NCBI GenBank assembly: GCA_963816685.1
Contig: CAWFMB010000033.1
Span: forward strand, 76,363 to 140,362
Length of the DNA stretch: 64,000 bases
Origin: CAVYUC01 sp963816685
GTDB lineage: Bacteria > Bacteroidota > Bacteroidia > Bacteroidales > Prolixibacteraceae
Reading direction: 5' to 3'
Shown: positions 37,233-46,962 of the stretch, piece by piece
Position numbering within the stretch: the first letter of the stretch is position 1
Layout of the letters: every line of letters starts with the position of its first letter
Program-made: the position numbers and the translations under genes
The notes under the pieces: model-generated
Seen by the model: only the letters and a program-made list of their open reading frames with translations
Told to the model about the DNA's origin: nothing
The model's database searches: none

Positions 37233-40200
37233 ATGAATAGAAACAAAAAAAAATTTATGAACCTGAGCAAGATCATAATAACTGCCATTATAATCCTGTT
37301 GCCTGGTTTTTTAAAAGGACAGCAGTTGTCATTTGAATCTGCCACCTTTGCCGCCGATCAGGATGTTGTTTCTATTGTTGGTATGACCCAGGACAGCAGA
37401 GGGTTAATCTGGATTGCATCAAACAATAATGGATTATTTAATTACGATGGAATTCGTTTAACATCCTTTAAACCGGAAACCAATAATCTGGGTAATCCAC
37501 AGGTAAGCCGGCTGGAATGTGTTTTGGCCGATTCGAAAGATAATATCTGGGTTGGAACATTTCAGGAAGGACTTCAGCATTTTGATCCTGAAACTGAATC
37601 ATTTACCAGTTACACACACAGTAACAGCGACAATTCAACTATTTGCAGCGATTCAGTACGAGCAATACTTGAAGATGAAGATGGATTTTTATGGATTGGC
37701 ACAGTAAAAGGTCTAGACAAATTTGATATAAATACACGGAAATTTACACGTTTCACGGGAAATTCGGAAGATGCAAAGTTATTGGCCAAAGAACATGTCA
37801 GAACCATATACAAAGACAAAAGCGGAATATTGTGGATAAGCTGTGGTAGCCCTTTTTTTGATGATCAGGATGATCCGACAATGGGAGGATTGTACCGGCT
37901 GGATAAAACAACAGGTGAAGTTATTCGCTATAAACATGTTGAAAATGATTCCACCAGTTTAACTGACAACCGCGTAAGAACAGCTTTTGAAGACAGTCGC
38001 GGTGTTTTTTGGGTAGGCACATCGGGAGATGGCCTGCACATTATGGACCGGGGAAAAGGCACTTTCACCCGGTTGCATTATGATACAAAAAATCCATCAA
38101 AACCGAGCCGGCCTGCAATTAACAATACCTACAACTATGTAAACGATCATATCACTTTCATCAACGAAGATGCTGCAGGATTCATCTGGATTGGAACATT
38201 TTCAGGAGGGTTAAACCGTTACAACCCAAATACAAATACAGTCCAGCACTACGGCACCAATGAACCCGAACCATATAAACTTGAAAGAAATGATTTCTGG
38301 TGCAGCCTGTTAACCCGCGATAATTTGTTCTGGATTTCAGGCTGGGCACCACAAAACAGCAATCAGATCTTATGCAGGGTATCCACAACCATTAATCAAT
38401 TGAATTTTAACAGAATGGAAAATTGGGCTGGCTGTTTTTTTGAGGAAGAAAATGGTACACTTTGGATAGGGGGTCTTAATGAAATAGTTCGAAAAAGCAG
38501 TAATGGAGAATTTAATCATTATCCGATAATCAGACAAGGCACAAATAACTGTTTCGTAATTAGCATGGAGCAAGATGAAAAAAACAATTTATGGCTTTCC
38601 ACCAACCGGGGGTTATTTTATTTCAATACCACAACGAAAAATTTCAGGGAAATTAAATTCTACGAAAACATTAGTATAACGGAAAGGTATGATACAGTTG
38701 CAATAACAACCCTTTTAAATGATAACGGAACCATTTGGATTGGATCTACAATGGGTTTGATTTTAATGGATACAAAAACGGGAAAAGTAAAACATTATAA
38801 ATATGATGCTTCTGATCCCGCATCTTTGGGTAATAATATTGTGGATGTCTTATATAAAGACAAGGAAGGAAAATTGTGGGTGGGATCGAATATGGGGCTC
38901 AACCTGTTTGATCCTTCCTCCGAAAGTTTTCAAGTGAAAATCGGACGGCAAGCCAATGTGAATTGCATGTACGAAGACAGGAGTGGTAACGTATGGGTTG
39001 GAACAGCCAATTTAGGGCTTTACCTGTTCAATCCACAATCTCAAACCTTTACCCAGTTTAATGATTCAACTCACATTTTAATCAATAGTAAATCAATTTA
39101 CGGCATATCCGAAGACCATGAAAATTCACTTTGGCTTAATTCCCAAAAAGGATTCATTCGGTTAAACACTAAAACAAAAACTGCCGAATTATTTGGAAGA
39201 AGCTGGAATATACAACCTGAAATTCTTGCAAACCATGTGTATACACTTAAAAATGGAAAAATATTAATAGGTAGTCAAAACGGATACTTTAATTTTCTTC
39301 CCGAAGAATTAAAAAATAAAGCAATTACTCCAAAACCATTTATCAGCAAACTTTTCATCGGTGGAAAACAGGTAGTATCAGGAGTTGATGAAGTGATATC
39401 GGAACCGCTGTCAGCAACAAAGGAAATAACACTTGCATATAATCAAAATAATTTTGCTTTGGAATTTGACTGTATTGACTTCATGACTGATCCGATCGAA
39501 AAAAACCAGTTGTTTAAACTCGTCAATTATGATGAAGTGTGGAGGCAAAAAAGCGGAGAAGGAAAAACATATTATTACAATGTACCTCCCGGGAAATATG
39601 AATTCAGGGTTAAAGCTGTAAACCTGTATGGCATATGGGGCGAAAAATCGCTGATTATTAGCATTACTCCTCCCTGGTATAAAACCACTCTGGCATACAT
39701 TATTTTCACTGTCTTACTGTTGCTGGCTGTTTATTTAATACACCGGTTGCAGCGCGACAGGGTTATTAAATCGGAACGTAAAAAAAACCTTGAAAAAGAG
39801 CTTCAGCAGGCTCGTGAAATTGAAAAAGCCTATACAGAGTTGAAAGCAACACAGGCACAGCTCATCCATTCAGAAAAAATGGCATCACTTGGTGAACTCA
39901 CTGCCGGAATTGCTCATGAAATTCAGAATCCCTTAAACTTTGTAAATAATTTTTCGGAAGTAAACAATGAACTAATAGACGAACTGAAACAAGAATTAAA
40001 TGCAGGCAATATTCAGTTGGCAGATGACATAGCCAACGATATTAAGCAGAACGAACAAAAAATAACGTATCACGGAAAAAGGGCCGAATCCATAGTAAAA
40101 GGAATGTTAATGCATAGCCGTGGCGCCAGTGGGAAAAAGGGACTCACTGATATTAATGCCCTGGCAGAAGAATACCTGCGCCTCTCCTACCATGGCTTTC

Positions 40201-40655
40201 GGGCAAGGGATAAAAATTTCAATGCCGATTTTAAACTGGAAGCTGATGAATCTTTGCCCAAAATTAATGTTGTTCAACAAGACATTGGCCGAGTTTTACT
40301 TAATTTAATAAACAATGCATTCTACGCCGCGCCCCTGCCACCCAAAGGGGGAACCAAAGATGTGAATTATGTACATAAGCCTGCAGTAGTTGTGAAAACT
40401 TCTTACCTCTCTCCGTCAGCTAACGGAGGAATAAGGAAGGCTTTAATCTCGGTTTCCGACAATGGCCCAGGCATTCCTTCTGAAATTAAAGACAAAATCT
40501 TCCAGCCCTTCTTCACCACCAAACCCACCGGCGAAGGAACCGGACTTGGTTTGAGTTTAAGTTACGATATTGTGAAGGCGCATGGAGGAACTATTTCAGT
40601 TCATTCAGGTGAAAATAATGGGACCGAGTTTATTATCGAAATCCCTCTAATATAA
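37233..40655 (+). CDS. Propeller-type membrane sensor histidine kinase (module A)
   Basis: This 1,140-residue protein starts with a signal sequence (MNLSKIIITAIIILLPGFL; ATG at 37257 is an alternative start). Residues of about 30-720 are Reg_prop propeller repeats, each with a W-I/V-G/A-T phrase (LIWIASNNNGLFNYDG, NIWVGTFQEGLQHFDP, FLWIGTVKGLDKFD). A Y_Y_Y domain lies near 735-815, a single membrane helix at 818-839, then a coiled coil and the kinase core: H box ASLGELTAGIAHEIQNPLNF (His895), N box DIGRVLLNLINNAFYA, DNGPGIP, GTGLGLSLSYD. It has no receiver or AraC domain after the ATPase, unlike Bacteroides hybrid systems. An in-frame G/C-rich insertion follows the N box. It is the first gene of the array, with 4 nt to the next. 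Confidence 0.92.
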   Translation: MNRNKKKFMNLSKIIITAIIILLPGFLKGQQLSFESATFAADQDVVSIVGMTQDSRGLIWIASNNNGLFNYDGIRLTSFKPETNNLGNPQVSRLECVLADSKDNIWVGTFQEGLQHFDPETESFTSYTHSNSDNSTICSDSVRAILEDEDGFLWIGTVKGLDKFDINTRKFTRFTGNSEDAKLLAKEHVRTIYKDKSGILWISCGSPFFDDQDDPTMGGLYRLDKTTGEVIRYKHVENDSTSLTDNRVRTAFEDSRGVFWVGTSGDGLHIMDRGKGTFTRLHYDTKNPSKPSRPAINNTYNYVNDHITFINEDAAGFIWIGTFSGGLNRYNPNTNTVQHYGTNEPEPYKLERNDFWCSLLTRDNLFWISGWAPQNSNQILCRVSTTINQLNFNRMENWAGCFFEEENGTLWIGGLNEIVRKSSNGEFNHYPIIRQGTNNCFVISMEQDEKNNLWLSTNRGLFYFNTTTKNFREIKFYENISITERYDTVAITTLLNDNGTIWIGSTMGLILMDTKTGKVKHYKYDASDPASLGNNIVDVLYKDKEGKLWVGSNMGLNLFDPSSESFQVKIGRQANVNCMYEDRSGNVWVGTANLGLYLFNPQSQTFTQFNDSTHILINSKSIYGISEDHENSLWLNSQKGFIRLNTKTKTAELFGRSWNIQPEILANHVYTLKNGKILIGSQNGYFNFLPEELKNKAITPKPFISKLFIGGKQVVSGVDEVISEPLSATKEITLAYNQNNFALEFDCIDFMTDPIEKNQLFKLVNYDEVWRQKSGEGKTYYYNVPPGKYEFRVKAVNLYGIWGEKSLIISITPPWYKTTLAYIIFTVLLLLAVYLIHRLQRDRVIKSERKKNLEKELQQAREIEKAYTELKATQAQLIHSEKMASLGELTAGIAHEIQNPLNFVNNFSEVNNELIDELKQELNAGNIQLADDIANDIKQNEQKITYHGKRAESIVKGMLMHSRGASGKKGLTDINALAEEYLRLSYHGFRARDKNFNADFKLEADESLPKINVVQQDIGRVLLNLINNAFYAAPLPPKGGTKDVNYVHKPAVVVKTSYLSPSANGGIRKALISVSDNGPGIPSEIKDKIFQPFFTTKPTGEGTGLGLSLSYDIVKAHGGTISVHSGENNGTEFIIEIPLI
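40328..40442. repeat. REP-like palindromic insertions inside the first propeller kinase
   Basis: GCCCCTGCCACCCAAAGGGG (from 40331) and CTCCGTCAGCTAACGGAGG (near 40411) are palindromic phrases foreign to the kinase domain. They encode APLPPKGG and YLSPSANGGIRK, lying directly after the N box and just before the G1 box. Related kinases lacking them have a short loop here. Confidence 0.65.
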
Positions 40656-40659
40656 AAGT

Positions 40660-43600
40660 ATGAAAGAAGCGGCAAAGATAAGTACGCAAAATAAGATAGA
40701 GGAATTAAACGCTTTATTGATTCAGCAAACCGCCGAACTGACATTAAAAAACCGCGAACTGGAAATTGAAGCAGCTTTGGAAAGAGTACGTTCCAGAACG
40801 ATGGACATGCAAAAAAGTGAAGACCTGAATCAGGCTGCTTCAGAAATGTTTAAACAAATAGAAGCTTTGGAAATGCATCCCTGGGGATGCGGGTTCAATA
40901 TTTTTGATAAGGACGAAAAAGCTGTTACGCAATATATGAGTTTGGCTGATGGCGGTATCTCACCACCATTCAGAACACCGCTTACTGAAGATCCATTTTT
41001 CATCAACATTTACAAAGCAAGACAGCAGAAGCAAAAGCTTTTAGTGATGGAATCAGGCGGGGAGTCGCTGGCGGAAACCTACCGATATATGCTCAGCCTT
41101 CCGGGTTCAGGTGAAATATTTGGTGATCCTGAGAACTCAGGATTTGAAATGCCCAAATATCAAATTACACATTGTGCCTATTTTTCACAAGGTTACTTAG
41201 TGTTTATTACGTATGAACAGGTGCCTGAAGTGCATGATATTTTTCAACGCTTTGCCAAAGTCTTCGAACAGACCTACACCCGCTTCCTTGATTTACAAAA
41301 AGCAGAAATGCAGGCACGTGAAGCGCAGATAGAAGCGTCCCTTGAAAGAGTAAGATCACAAAGTATGGCTATGCACCACACTTCTGAACTACAGGATGTA
41401 ATTAACACAGTTCACCAACAATTCAAGATTCTGGATATTGCAATTACCGGCGGTGCTTTTATTGCTATCAATGAAGAAAATTGTAGGGAAGTAACCTGCT
41501 GGGGAGCCGGTGGATCGGCCGATTATATTGAGCGGGTTCAAATCCCTTATTTCGATCGACCCATTTACACCGATTTCACAGATGATATTAAAAAAGGGGC
41601 AGGACTATATACTGATGAATATTCTTACGAGGAGAAAATGGAATTCTTCAATCACCTCTTTAAACATCCTCCTTATACAGAAGCTTCTCCTGACCGTAGA
41701 AAGAAAATTATGTCGAGACAAGGCGGTTATACCCGTTCTACTATTGTTTCAAAGCACACCACTATATTTATCATTAATCATCACGGAAAAAAGTTTTCTG
41801 ATGCCGATAATGAAATTTTAAAGCGATTTGGAAAAGCCTTTGACCAAACCTACACCCGTTTCCTCGACCTCCAAAAAGCAGAAGCACAGGCACGCGAAGC
41901 AAAGATAGAGGCTGCACTGGAAAAAGTGCGGTCACGTTTACTGGCTATGCATACCGCCTCCGAATTGGGGGATGTAGTTACTGTAATTGTTGAAAAACTA
42001 TTGGAACTGGATATTGTCCTGGATGCCAATGGGGTTGTTCTCTGCACCTATTTTCCTGAGTCAAAAGATGTACTGCATTGGATTGCATCGCCTGATTTCA
42101 GTTTTGCCGGTAGATACCTGTTGCCCTGGTTTGACCATCCCATTTTTAATGATGCATGGCAATCCAAGAAAAGTGGCGAAGCGTATTTTTCGAAAGCATA
42201 TTCAATTGAAGAAAAGAACTCCTTTTTTGAATATGCTTTTGAACATTCTGATTACAAACATTTCCCGGATGATTTTAAACAGTGGGTATTTCAAAACGAC
42301 AAACACATCCTCTCCTTTGCATGGCAAAAAAATTCAGCCATACTCATTCCTTCGCACACGGGGGTAGTGCCTACAGAAGATGAAGCTGCCATTTTAAAAC
42401 GTTTCGCCAAAGTTTTTGAACAGGCATATGTACGTTTTATGGATCTGCAAAAAGCAGAAGCACAAACGCGTGAAGCACAGATTGAAGCAGCACTGGAAAG
42501 AGTGCGAAGCAGAACAATGGGTATGCAAAGAAGCGATGAATTACAGGAAGCTGCAGCTTTAATGTTTCAGCAAGTTGAAAACCTTGGTGTAAATATCATG
42601 GGCTGTGGTTTTAATATTTGGGATGAAGACAAAAAGGAAGCAACCGCCTGGATGAGTGGGATGCAACGTTTTCAACCTCCTTTTAAGACTTTAAGTTCGG
42701 AGGATATTTTTAAAAGGATATTTGAGGCGGCAGAAAATGGAGAAGCATTATATGTGGAAGAACAGGCCGGCGATGATGTGATAAAGCATTACGAATACAT
42801 GACATCCATTCCTGTTTTCAAAAAGATACTGGATCAGCTGGCGGAAGAAGGAGGCTCAGCTCCTTCCTATCAAATAGTGCATTGTGCATTTTTCAAACAA
42901 GGTTACCTCATGTTCATTTCCCTTCAACCGGTAGTTGAAGCACACAATGTTTTCAAACGTTTTGCCAAAATTTTTGAACAAACCTACACCCGCTTCCTTG
43001 ACCTCCAAAAGGCAGAAGTACAGGCAAGGGAAGCAATAAAACAGGCATCTCTCAACCGGGTTCGCGGAGAAATTGCAAGTATGCGTACCAAAGACGATCT
43101 TGATCATATTACACCGCTTATCTGGAAAGAGTTAACAACCCTCGGAATACCGTTTATTCGCTGCGGCGTTTTTATCATGGACGAAGTCAGGAAAAAAATC
43201 CACACTTATCTTTCCACACCAGATGGCCGATCGCTGAGCGCTTTTGAGATGGCTTTCAATGACAAAATTATTGCAGCCAGGGCAGTGAAACATTGGAGAA
43301 AAAATAAAATATTCCGGGAATACTGGGATAAAAATCAGTTTTTAAATTTTATGAACAACCTCCTGAAATCCGGTCAGATTAAAAACAGTGAGTCTTTCCA
43401 GGGTTTAGCTCCTCCACCCGAAACACTGTACCTAAATTTTGTTCCATTCAAACAAGGAATGTTATACGTAGGAAATATTTCTGCATTAACGGATGAAGTA
43501 CTTCAACTGATGCAATCGTTAGCTGATTCTTTTTCCATTGCTTATGCACGTTACGAAGATTTTAAAAATCTGGAAGAGGCAAAAAATAAAATCGAAATGA

Positions 43601-44403
43601 CCCTCAATGAATTAAAAGCAGCCCAATCCCAGCTCATTCAATCTGAAAAAATGGCATCACTTGGAGAACTTACCGCTGGTATTGCCCATGAAATACAAAA
43701 TCCACTGAACTTTGTAAACAACTTTAGTGAAGTGAGTAAGGAGTTGGTGGAAGAATTCAAAAGTGAAAAGGCAAAAGGCAAAAGTGAAAGAGATGAAGAA
43801 TTAGAAGATGAATTACTTAATGATATTGAACAAAACCTCGTAAAAATAAACCATCACGGCAAACGCGCAGCCGATATTGTAAAAGGGATGCTTCAACACA
43901 GCCGAACCAGTTCAGGACAAAAAGAACCCACCGATATAAATGCGCTGGCCGATGAATATTTGAGGCTGGCTTACCACGGGTTGCGGGCAAAGGACAAATC
44001 TTTTAATGCCGATTTTAAAACCCATTTCGATCCCAATCTTCCCAAAATAAATGTCATTCCACAGGATATTGGAAGGGTATTGCTGAATTTGATAAATAAT
44101 GCGTTTTATGCGGTAAATGAGCGGAGCAAAAAAGGAGAAGAAGGATTTAAACCAATTGTTTCAGTGAGCACCGTCAAAGTTAGCGACAAGCTTGAGATTA
44201 AAGTAGCAGACAACGGCCCCGGCATCCCGGAGGAAATTAAAGATAAAATTTTTCAGCCTTTTTTCACCACAAAACCCACCGGCCGGGGAACAGGTTTGGG
44301 ACTGAGTTTGAGCTATGATATTGTAAAAGCGCATGGTGGGGAGTTAAAGGTTGAGACGAAAGAGGGGGAAGGAACAGAGTTTATTATAATAATACCAGTC
44401 TAA
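40660..44403 (+). CDS. Cytoplasmic multi-sensor histidine kinase with five tandem sensor domains
   Basis: This 1,247-residue protein has no signal peptide or membrane helix. Five GAF-like sensor domains of about 190 residues are separated by a repeated coiled coil (FLDLQKAEAQAREAQIEAAL then ERVRSRTMGMQ-like), beginning near residues 37, 224, 417, 608 and 794. Domains 1 and 4 share a CGFNI-D...PPF-T...YQI-HCA-F-QGYL pattern. Domains 2 and 3 share a PYFDRPIY...YSYEEK...FF pattern. Domain 5 is a third type (LGIPFIRCGVFI ... VPFKQGMLYVGN). The kinase core has His1010, NLINNAFYA, DNGPGIP and GTGLGLS. GAF-like assignment is from layout, not from a recognised signature. It follows the propeller kinase by 4 nt and precedes the TPR kinase by 2 nt. 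Confidence 0.88.
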   Translation: MKEAAKISTQNKIEELNALLIQQTAELTLKNRELEIEAALERVRSRTMDMQKSEDLNQAASEMFKQIEALEMHPWGCGFNIFDKDEKAVTQYMSLADGGISPPFRTPLTEDPFFINIYKARQQKQKLLVMESGGESLAETYRYMLSLPGSGEIFGDPENSGFEMPKYQITHCAYFSQGYLVFITYEQVPEVHDIFQRFAKVFEQTYTRFLDLQKAEMQAREAQIEASLERVRSQSMAMHHTSELQDVINTVHQQFKILDIAITGGAFIAINEENCREVTCWGAGGSADYIERVQIPYFDRPIYTDFTDDIKKGAGLYTDEYSYEEKMEFFNHLFKHPPYTEASPDRRKKIMSRQGGYTRSTIVSKHTTIFIINHHGKKFSDADNEILKRFGKAFDQTYTRFLDLQKAEAQAREAKIEAALEKVRSRLLAMHTASELGDVVTVIVEKLLELDIVLDANGVVLCTYFPESKDVLHWIASPDFSFAGRYLLPWFDHPIFNDAWQSKKSGEAYFSKAYSIEEKNSFFEYAFEHSDYKHFPDDFKQWVFQNDKHILSFAWQKNSAILIPSHTGVVPTEDEAAILKRFAKVFEQAYVRFMDLQKAEAQTREAQIEAALERVRSRTMGMQRSDELQEAAALMFQQVENLGVNIMGCGFNIWDEDKKEATAWMSGMQRFQPPFKTLSSEDIFKRIFEAAENGEALYVEEQAGDDVIKHYEYMTSIPVFKKILDQLAEEGGSAPSYQIVHCAFFKQGYLMFISLQPVVEAHNVFKRFAKIFEQTYTRFLDLQKAEVQAREAIKQASLNRVRGEIASMRTKDDLDHITPLIWKELTTLGIPFIRCGVFIMDEVRKKIHTYLSTPDGRSLSAFEMAFNDKIIAARAVKHWRKNKIFREYWDKNQFLNFMNNLLKSGQIKNSESFQGLAPPPETLYLNFVPFKQGMLYVGNISALTDEVLQLMQSLADSFSIAYARYEDFKNLEEAKNKIEMTLNELKAAQSQLIQSEKMASLGELTAGIAHEIQNPLNFVNNFSEVSKELVEEFKSEKAKGKSERDEELEDELLNDIEQNLVKINHHGKRAADIVKGMLQHSRTSSGQKEPTDINALADEYLRLAYHGLRAKDKSFNADFKTHFDPNLPKINVIPQDIGRVLLNLINNAFYAVNERSKKGEEGFKPIVSVSTVKVSDKLEIKVADNGPGIPEEIKDKIFQPFFTTKPTGRGTGLGLSLSYDIVKAHGGELKVETKEGEGTEFIIIIPV

Positions 44404-44405
44404 CT

Positions 44406-46961
44406 ATGAAAACAAATCACTTTTGTCTCAGTCTGACATTACTTATCCTTGGTGTATCATCGTCCGTTGCACAGGATACCTTATTGATAAAACCGGCTAA
44501 AATTGATAGTCTGCAACAACTTATTGATTCGCGACCAAAAGCTGACGAAGAAAAGGTCAGGCTTTTGAATGAATATGCCCGGCTCTGTTTTTACAACGAG
44601 GAATATTTAAACGGATTTAATGCTACAATCGAAGCCCGCGAACTTTCTAAAAAACTAAAGTTTGCAGGTGGCGAAGTTATGTACCACTATACTTTAGCCG
44701 TTTTTTTTGCATATGGCGGTATGTTTTCATATTATATTCAAAAAGCAAGAATTTCATCAGCACAGTTAAAAAATCGTGAATTTTTTGAAGAAGCCGTTAT
44801 GCCCAGCGGTTACAGACCTACAGCTACAAAAGAACGAATAGAAAAACTAAAACCTGTTTATGAACATTTCAAAGAACTTGGGGAAAAAGAGGTTCAGGCA
44901 ATAATGATGAACCAGTTTGCTTTTTGGTATTATGGAGAAGGAAATATAAGTGAAACAAAAAGAACACTCGAAGAAATTATTGAATTGTATTTAGAGTTAA
45001 ATGAAACATATCCTGTAATTCTGCATTTCGGGTCCTTGAGTGGCTTTGCAGATTCGGAACAAGACAAAGAAAAGATAGAATATTACAAAAATGAAATAGC
45101 AGAACGACTCAAAAGAATAACTGATAAAAATGAAATCGGCACTTTAAACCATCAATTGGCAAACTTTTATCGCAGTAGCGGCCAAAATCAAATGGCAATT
45201 AAACATTATCTCAGCTCGGTAAAATACCTGAAGTCAATAAATGATGAACAAATGCTTGCTGATGTTTACGGTCAAATGGAAACCCTATATACAAATCTGG
45301 AAATGTATATTCAAAGCGCCGAAGTAGTTGAAAAGCAAATTGAATTACTGAAGGAATTGGAAAGGGACACCGAATTGCGTCAAATTCTGGAAGGTGCCGT
45401 TTGGGTTATGTTGCGCGCTAAACGTTACAATGATGCCCGTAAGTATGTCAATATTTTATTGAAGGACACTTCCCGGAGCGATTACAATCTTCGAATTGCC
45501 CAGCAACACAGTCTTGAAGGTGAAATAGCATTGGAATTGGGAGATTATAAGGAAGCTATTCCTGAATTAACAAAGGCTTTAGAAATCTATGTCCAAAACA
45601 ATTTTCGCTGGGCAGAGCCATGGGTAGCTTCCCACCTTGCATACTGTTACTTTTATCTTGGCGAATATAAAACAGCGTTGGATTATGCGTTGTCTTCAAT
45701 GGATTTTAGTAAAGCGGTTAACTCCGACACAAGGTACGAGAAAAGAATAAATTTTATCACTTCAAAAATTTATGATGCTTTGGGAAATGAATTATTGGCA
45801 TACCAATACCTGAAAAAATATCAACAATTGATTACCGATGAGGAAACAAATCAAACCAATCAGGTTGTAGAAACGTTGATTAGCTCGGTATTAGAACAAA
45901 GCCAGGAAGAAATAGAACAATTAGAACAAGAACGCGCTTTAAAAGAACAACAAAATAAAAACCAACGTTTATGGATTTTTAGCATAACCGGAGCATTGTT
46001 ATCCGCATTAATTCTTGCCCTTATTTTATACAGGAACAACAAGAATAAACAAAAAGCAAACAAACTGCTTCGTGAACAAAAGGAAGAAATTCAAACCACA
46101 CTGGAACAATTGGAAGCCACCCAATCCCAGCTTATTCAATCCGAAAAAATGGCATCACTTGGTGAACTTACCGCTGGTATTGCCCATGAAATACAGAACC
46201 CTTTAAACTTCGTAAATAATTTTTCTGAAGTGAACAAGGAACTTCTTCTTGAATTAAAAGAAGAATTCGAAAATGGTAATATGGATGAAGTAATTGCTAT
46301 TGCTGATGATGTAATCGGAAACGAAGAAAAAATTAACCACCATGGCAAACGGGCCGAATCGATTGTAAAAGGAATGTTGCTCCATAGTCGTGGCAGTAGC
46401 GGCCAAAAAGAACCAACCGATCTTAACGCTCTTTGCGATGAATACCTGCGCCTCTCCTACCATGGTTTTCGGGCAAGGGACAAGTCTTTCAATGCAGATT
46501 TTAAACTGGAAGCTGATGAATCGCTGCCAAAAATAAATATCATTCCTCAGGATATTGGAAGGGTGTTATTAAACCTCATCAATAATGCGTTTTATGCGGT
46601 CGGCACTGAAAAAACCGCAACCGGTGAAAAACCGAAATCTGCAGAGACAAGGCATGCCTTGTCTCTGCAGACATTGCAAAAACAAAAGGATTACAAACCC
46701 ATGGTTATTGTTTCAACGGGAAACATGGGAAATCATGTTGAAATTCGAATTAAGGATAATGGCCCGGGAATCCCCGACTCCTTAAAAGACAAAATCTTCC
46801 AGCCGTTTTTTACCACCAAACCTACGGGACATGGTACCGGTCTGGGCTTGAGTTTAAGCTATGATATTGTGAAAGCACATAGGGGAACAATTACAGTTGA
46901 ATCATTGGAAAACAGCGGCACTGAATTTATCATCATTCTGCCAGCCACCGAAATAAAATAA
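44406..46961 (+). CDS. TPR-domain membrane histidine kinase
   Basis: This 851-residue protein starts with a signal peptide (MKTNHFCLSLTLLILGVSSS VAQD). Residues of about 40-480 are helical tetratricopeptide-like repeats (LNEYARLCFYNEEYLNGFNA, HQLANFYRSSGQNQMAIKHY, SHLAYCYFYLGEYKTALDYA). A coiled coil (about 490-518) leads to one membrane helix (522-544), a second coiled coil and the kinase core with His594, NNAFYA, DNGPGIP, GTGLGLS. The TPR part is predicted periplasmic. Between N and G1 boxes it carries about 20 extra residues, part of which is a perfect 34-bp palindrome. This gene type is present in module A only. The next FIST gene starts 1 nt after its stop. Confidence 0.9.
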   Translation: MKTNHFCLSLTLLILGVSSSVAQDTLLIKPAKIDSLQQLIDSRPKADEEKVRLLNEYARLCFYNEEYLNGFNATIEARELSKKLKFAGGEVMYHYTLAVFFAYGGMFSYYIQKARISSAQLKNREFFEEAVMPSGYRPTATKERIEKLKPVYEHFKELGEKEVQAIMMNQFAFWYYGEGNISETKRTLEEIIELYLELNETYPVILHFGSLSGFADSEQDKEKIEYYKNEIAERLKRITDKNEIGTLNHQLANFYRSSGQNQMAIKHYLSSVKYLKSINDEQMLADVYGQMETLYTNLEMYIQSAEVVEKQIELLKELERDTELRQILEGAVWVMLRAKRYNDARKYVNILLKDTSRSDYNLRIAQQHSLEGEIALELGDYKEAIPELTKALEIYVQNNFRWAEPWVASHLAYCYFYLGEYKTALDYALSSMDFSKAVNSDTRYEKRINFITSKIYDALGNELLAYQYLKKYQQLITDEETNQTNQVVETLISSVLEQSQEEIEQLEQERALKEQQNKNQRLWIFSITGALLSALILALILYRNNKNKQKANKLLREQKEEIQTTLEQLEATQSQLIQSEKMASLGELTAGIAHEIQNPLNFVNNFSEVNKELLLELKEEFENGNMDEVIAIADDVIGNEEKINHHGKRAESIVKGMLLHSRGSSGQKEPTDLNALCDEYLRLSYHGFRARDKSFNADFKLEADESLPKINIIPQDIGRVLLNLINNAFYAVGTEKTATGEKPKSAETRHALSLQTLQKQKDYKPMVIVSTGNMGNHVEIRIKDNGPGIPDSLKDKIFQPFFTTKPTGHGTGLGLSLSYDIVKAHRGTITVESLENSGTEFIIILPATEIK
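46638..46671. repeat. Perfect 34-bp palindrome inside the TPR kinase gene
   Basis: From 46638 to 46671 the DNA equals its own reverse complement; its core is GAGACAAGGCATGCCTTGTC flanked by TCTGCA/TGCAGA. It encodes SAETRHALSLQT in frame within the kinase ATPase domain. A palindrome with this GAGACAAGG-type core is typical of dispersed repeat families, not of coding DNA. Confidence 0.85.
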
Positions 46962-46962
46962 A

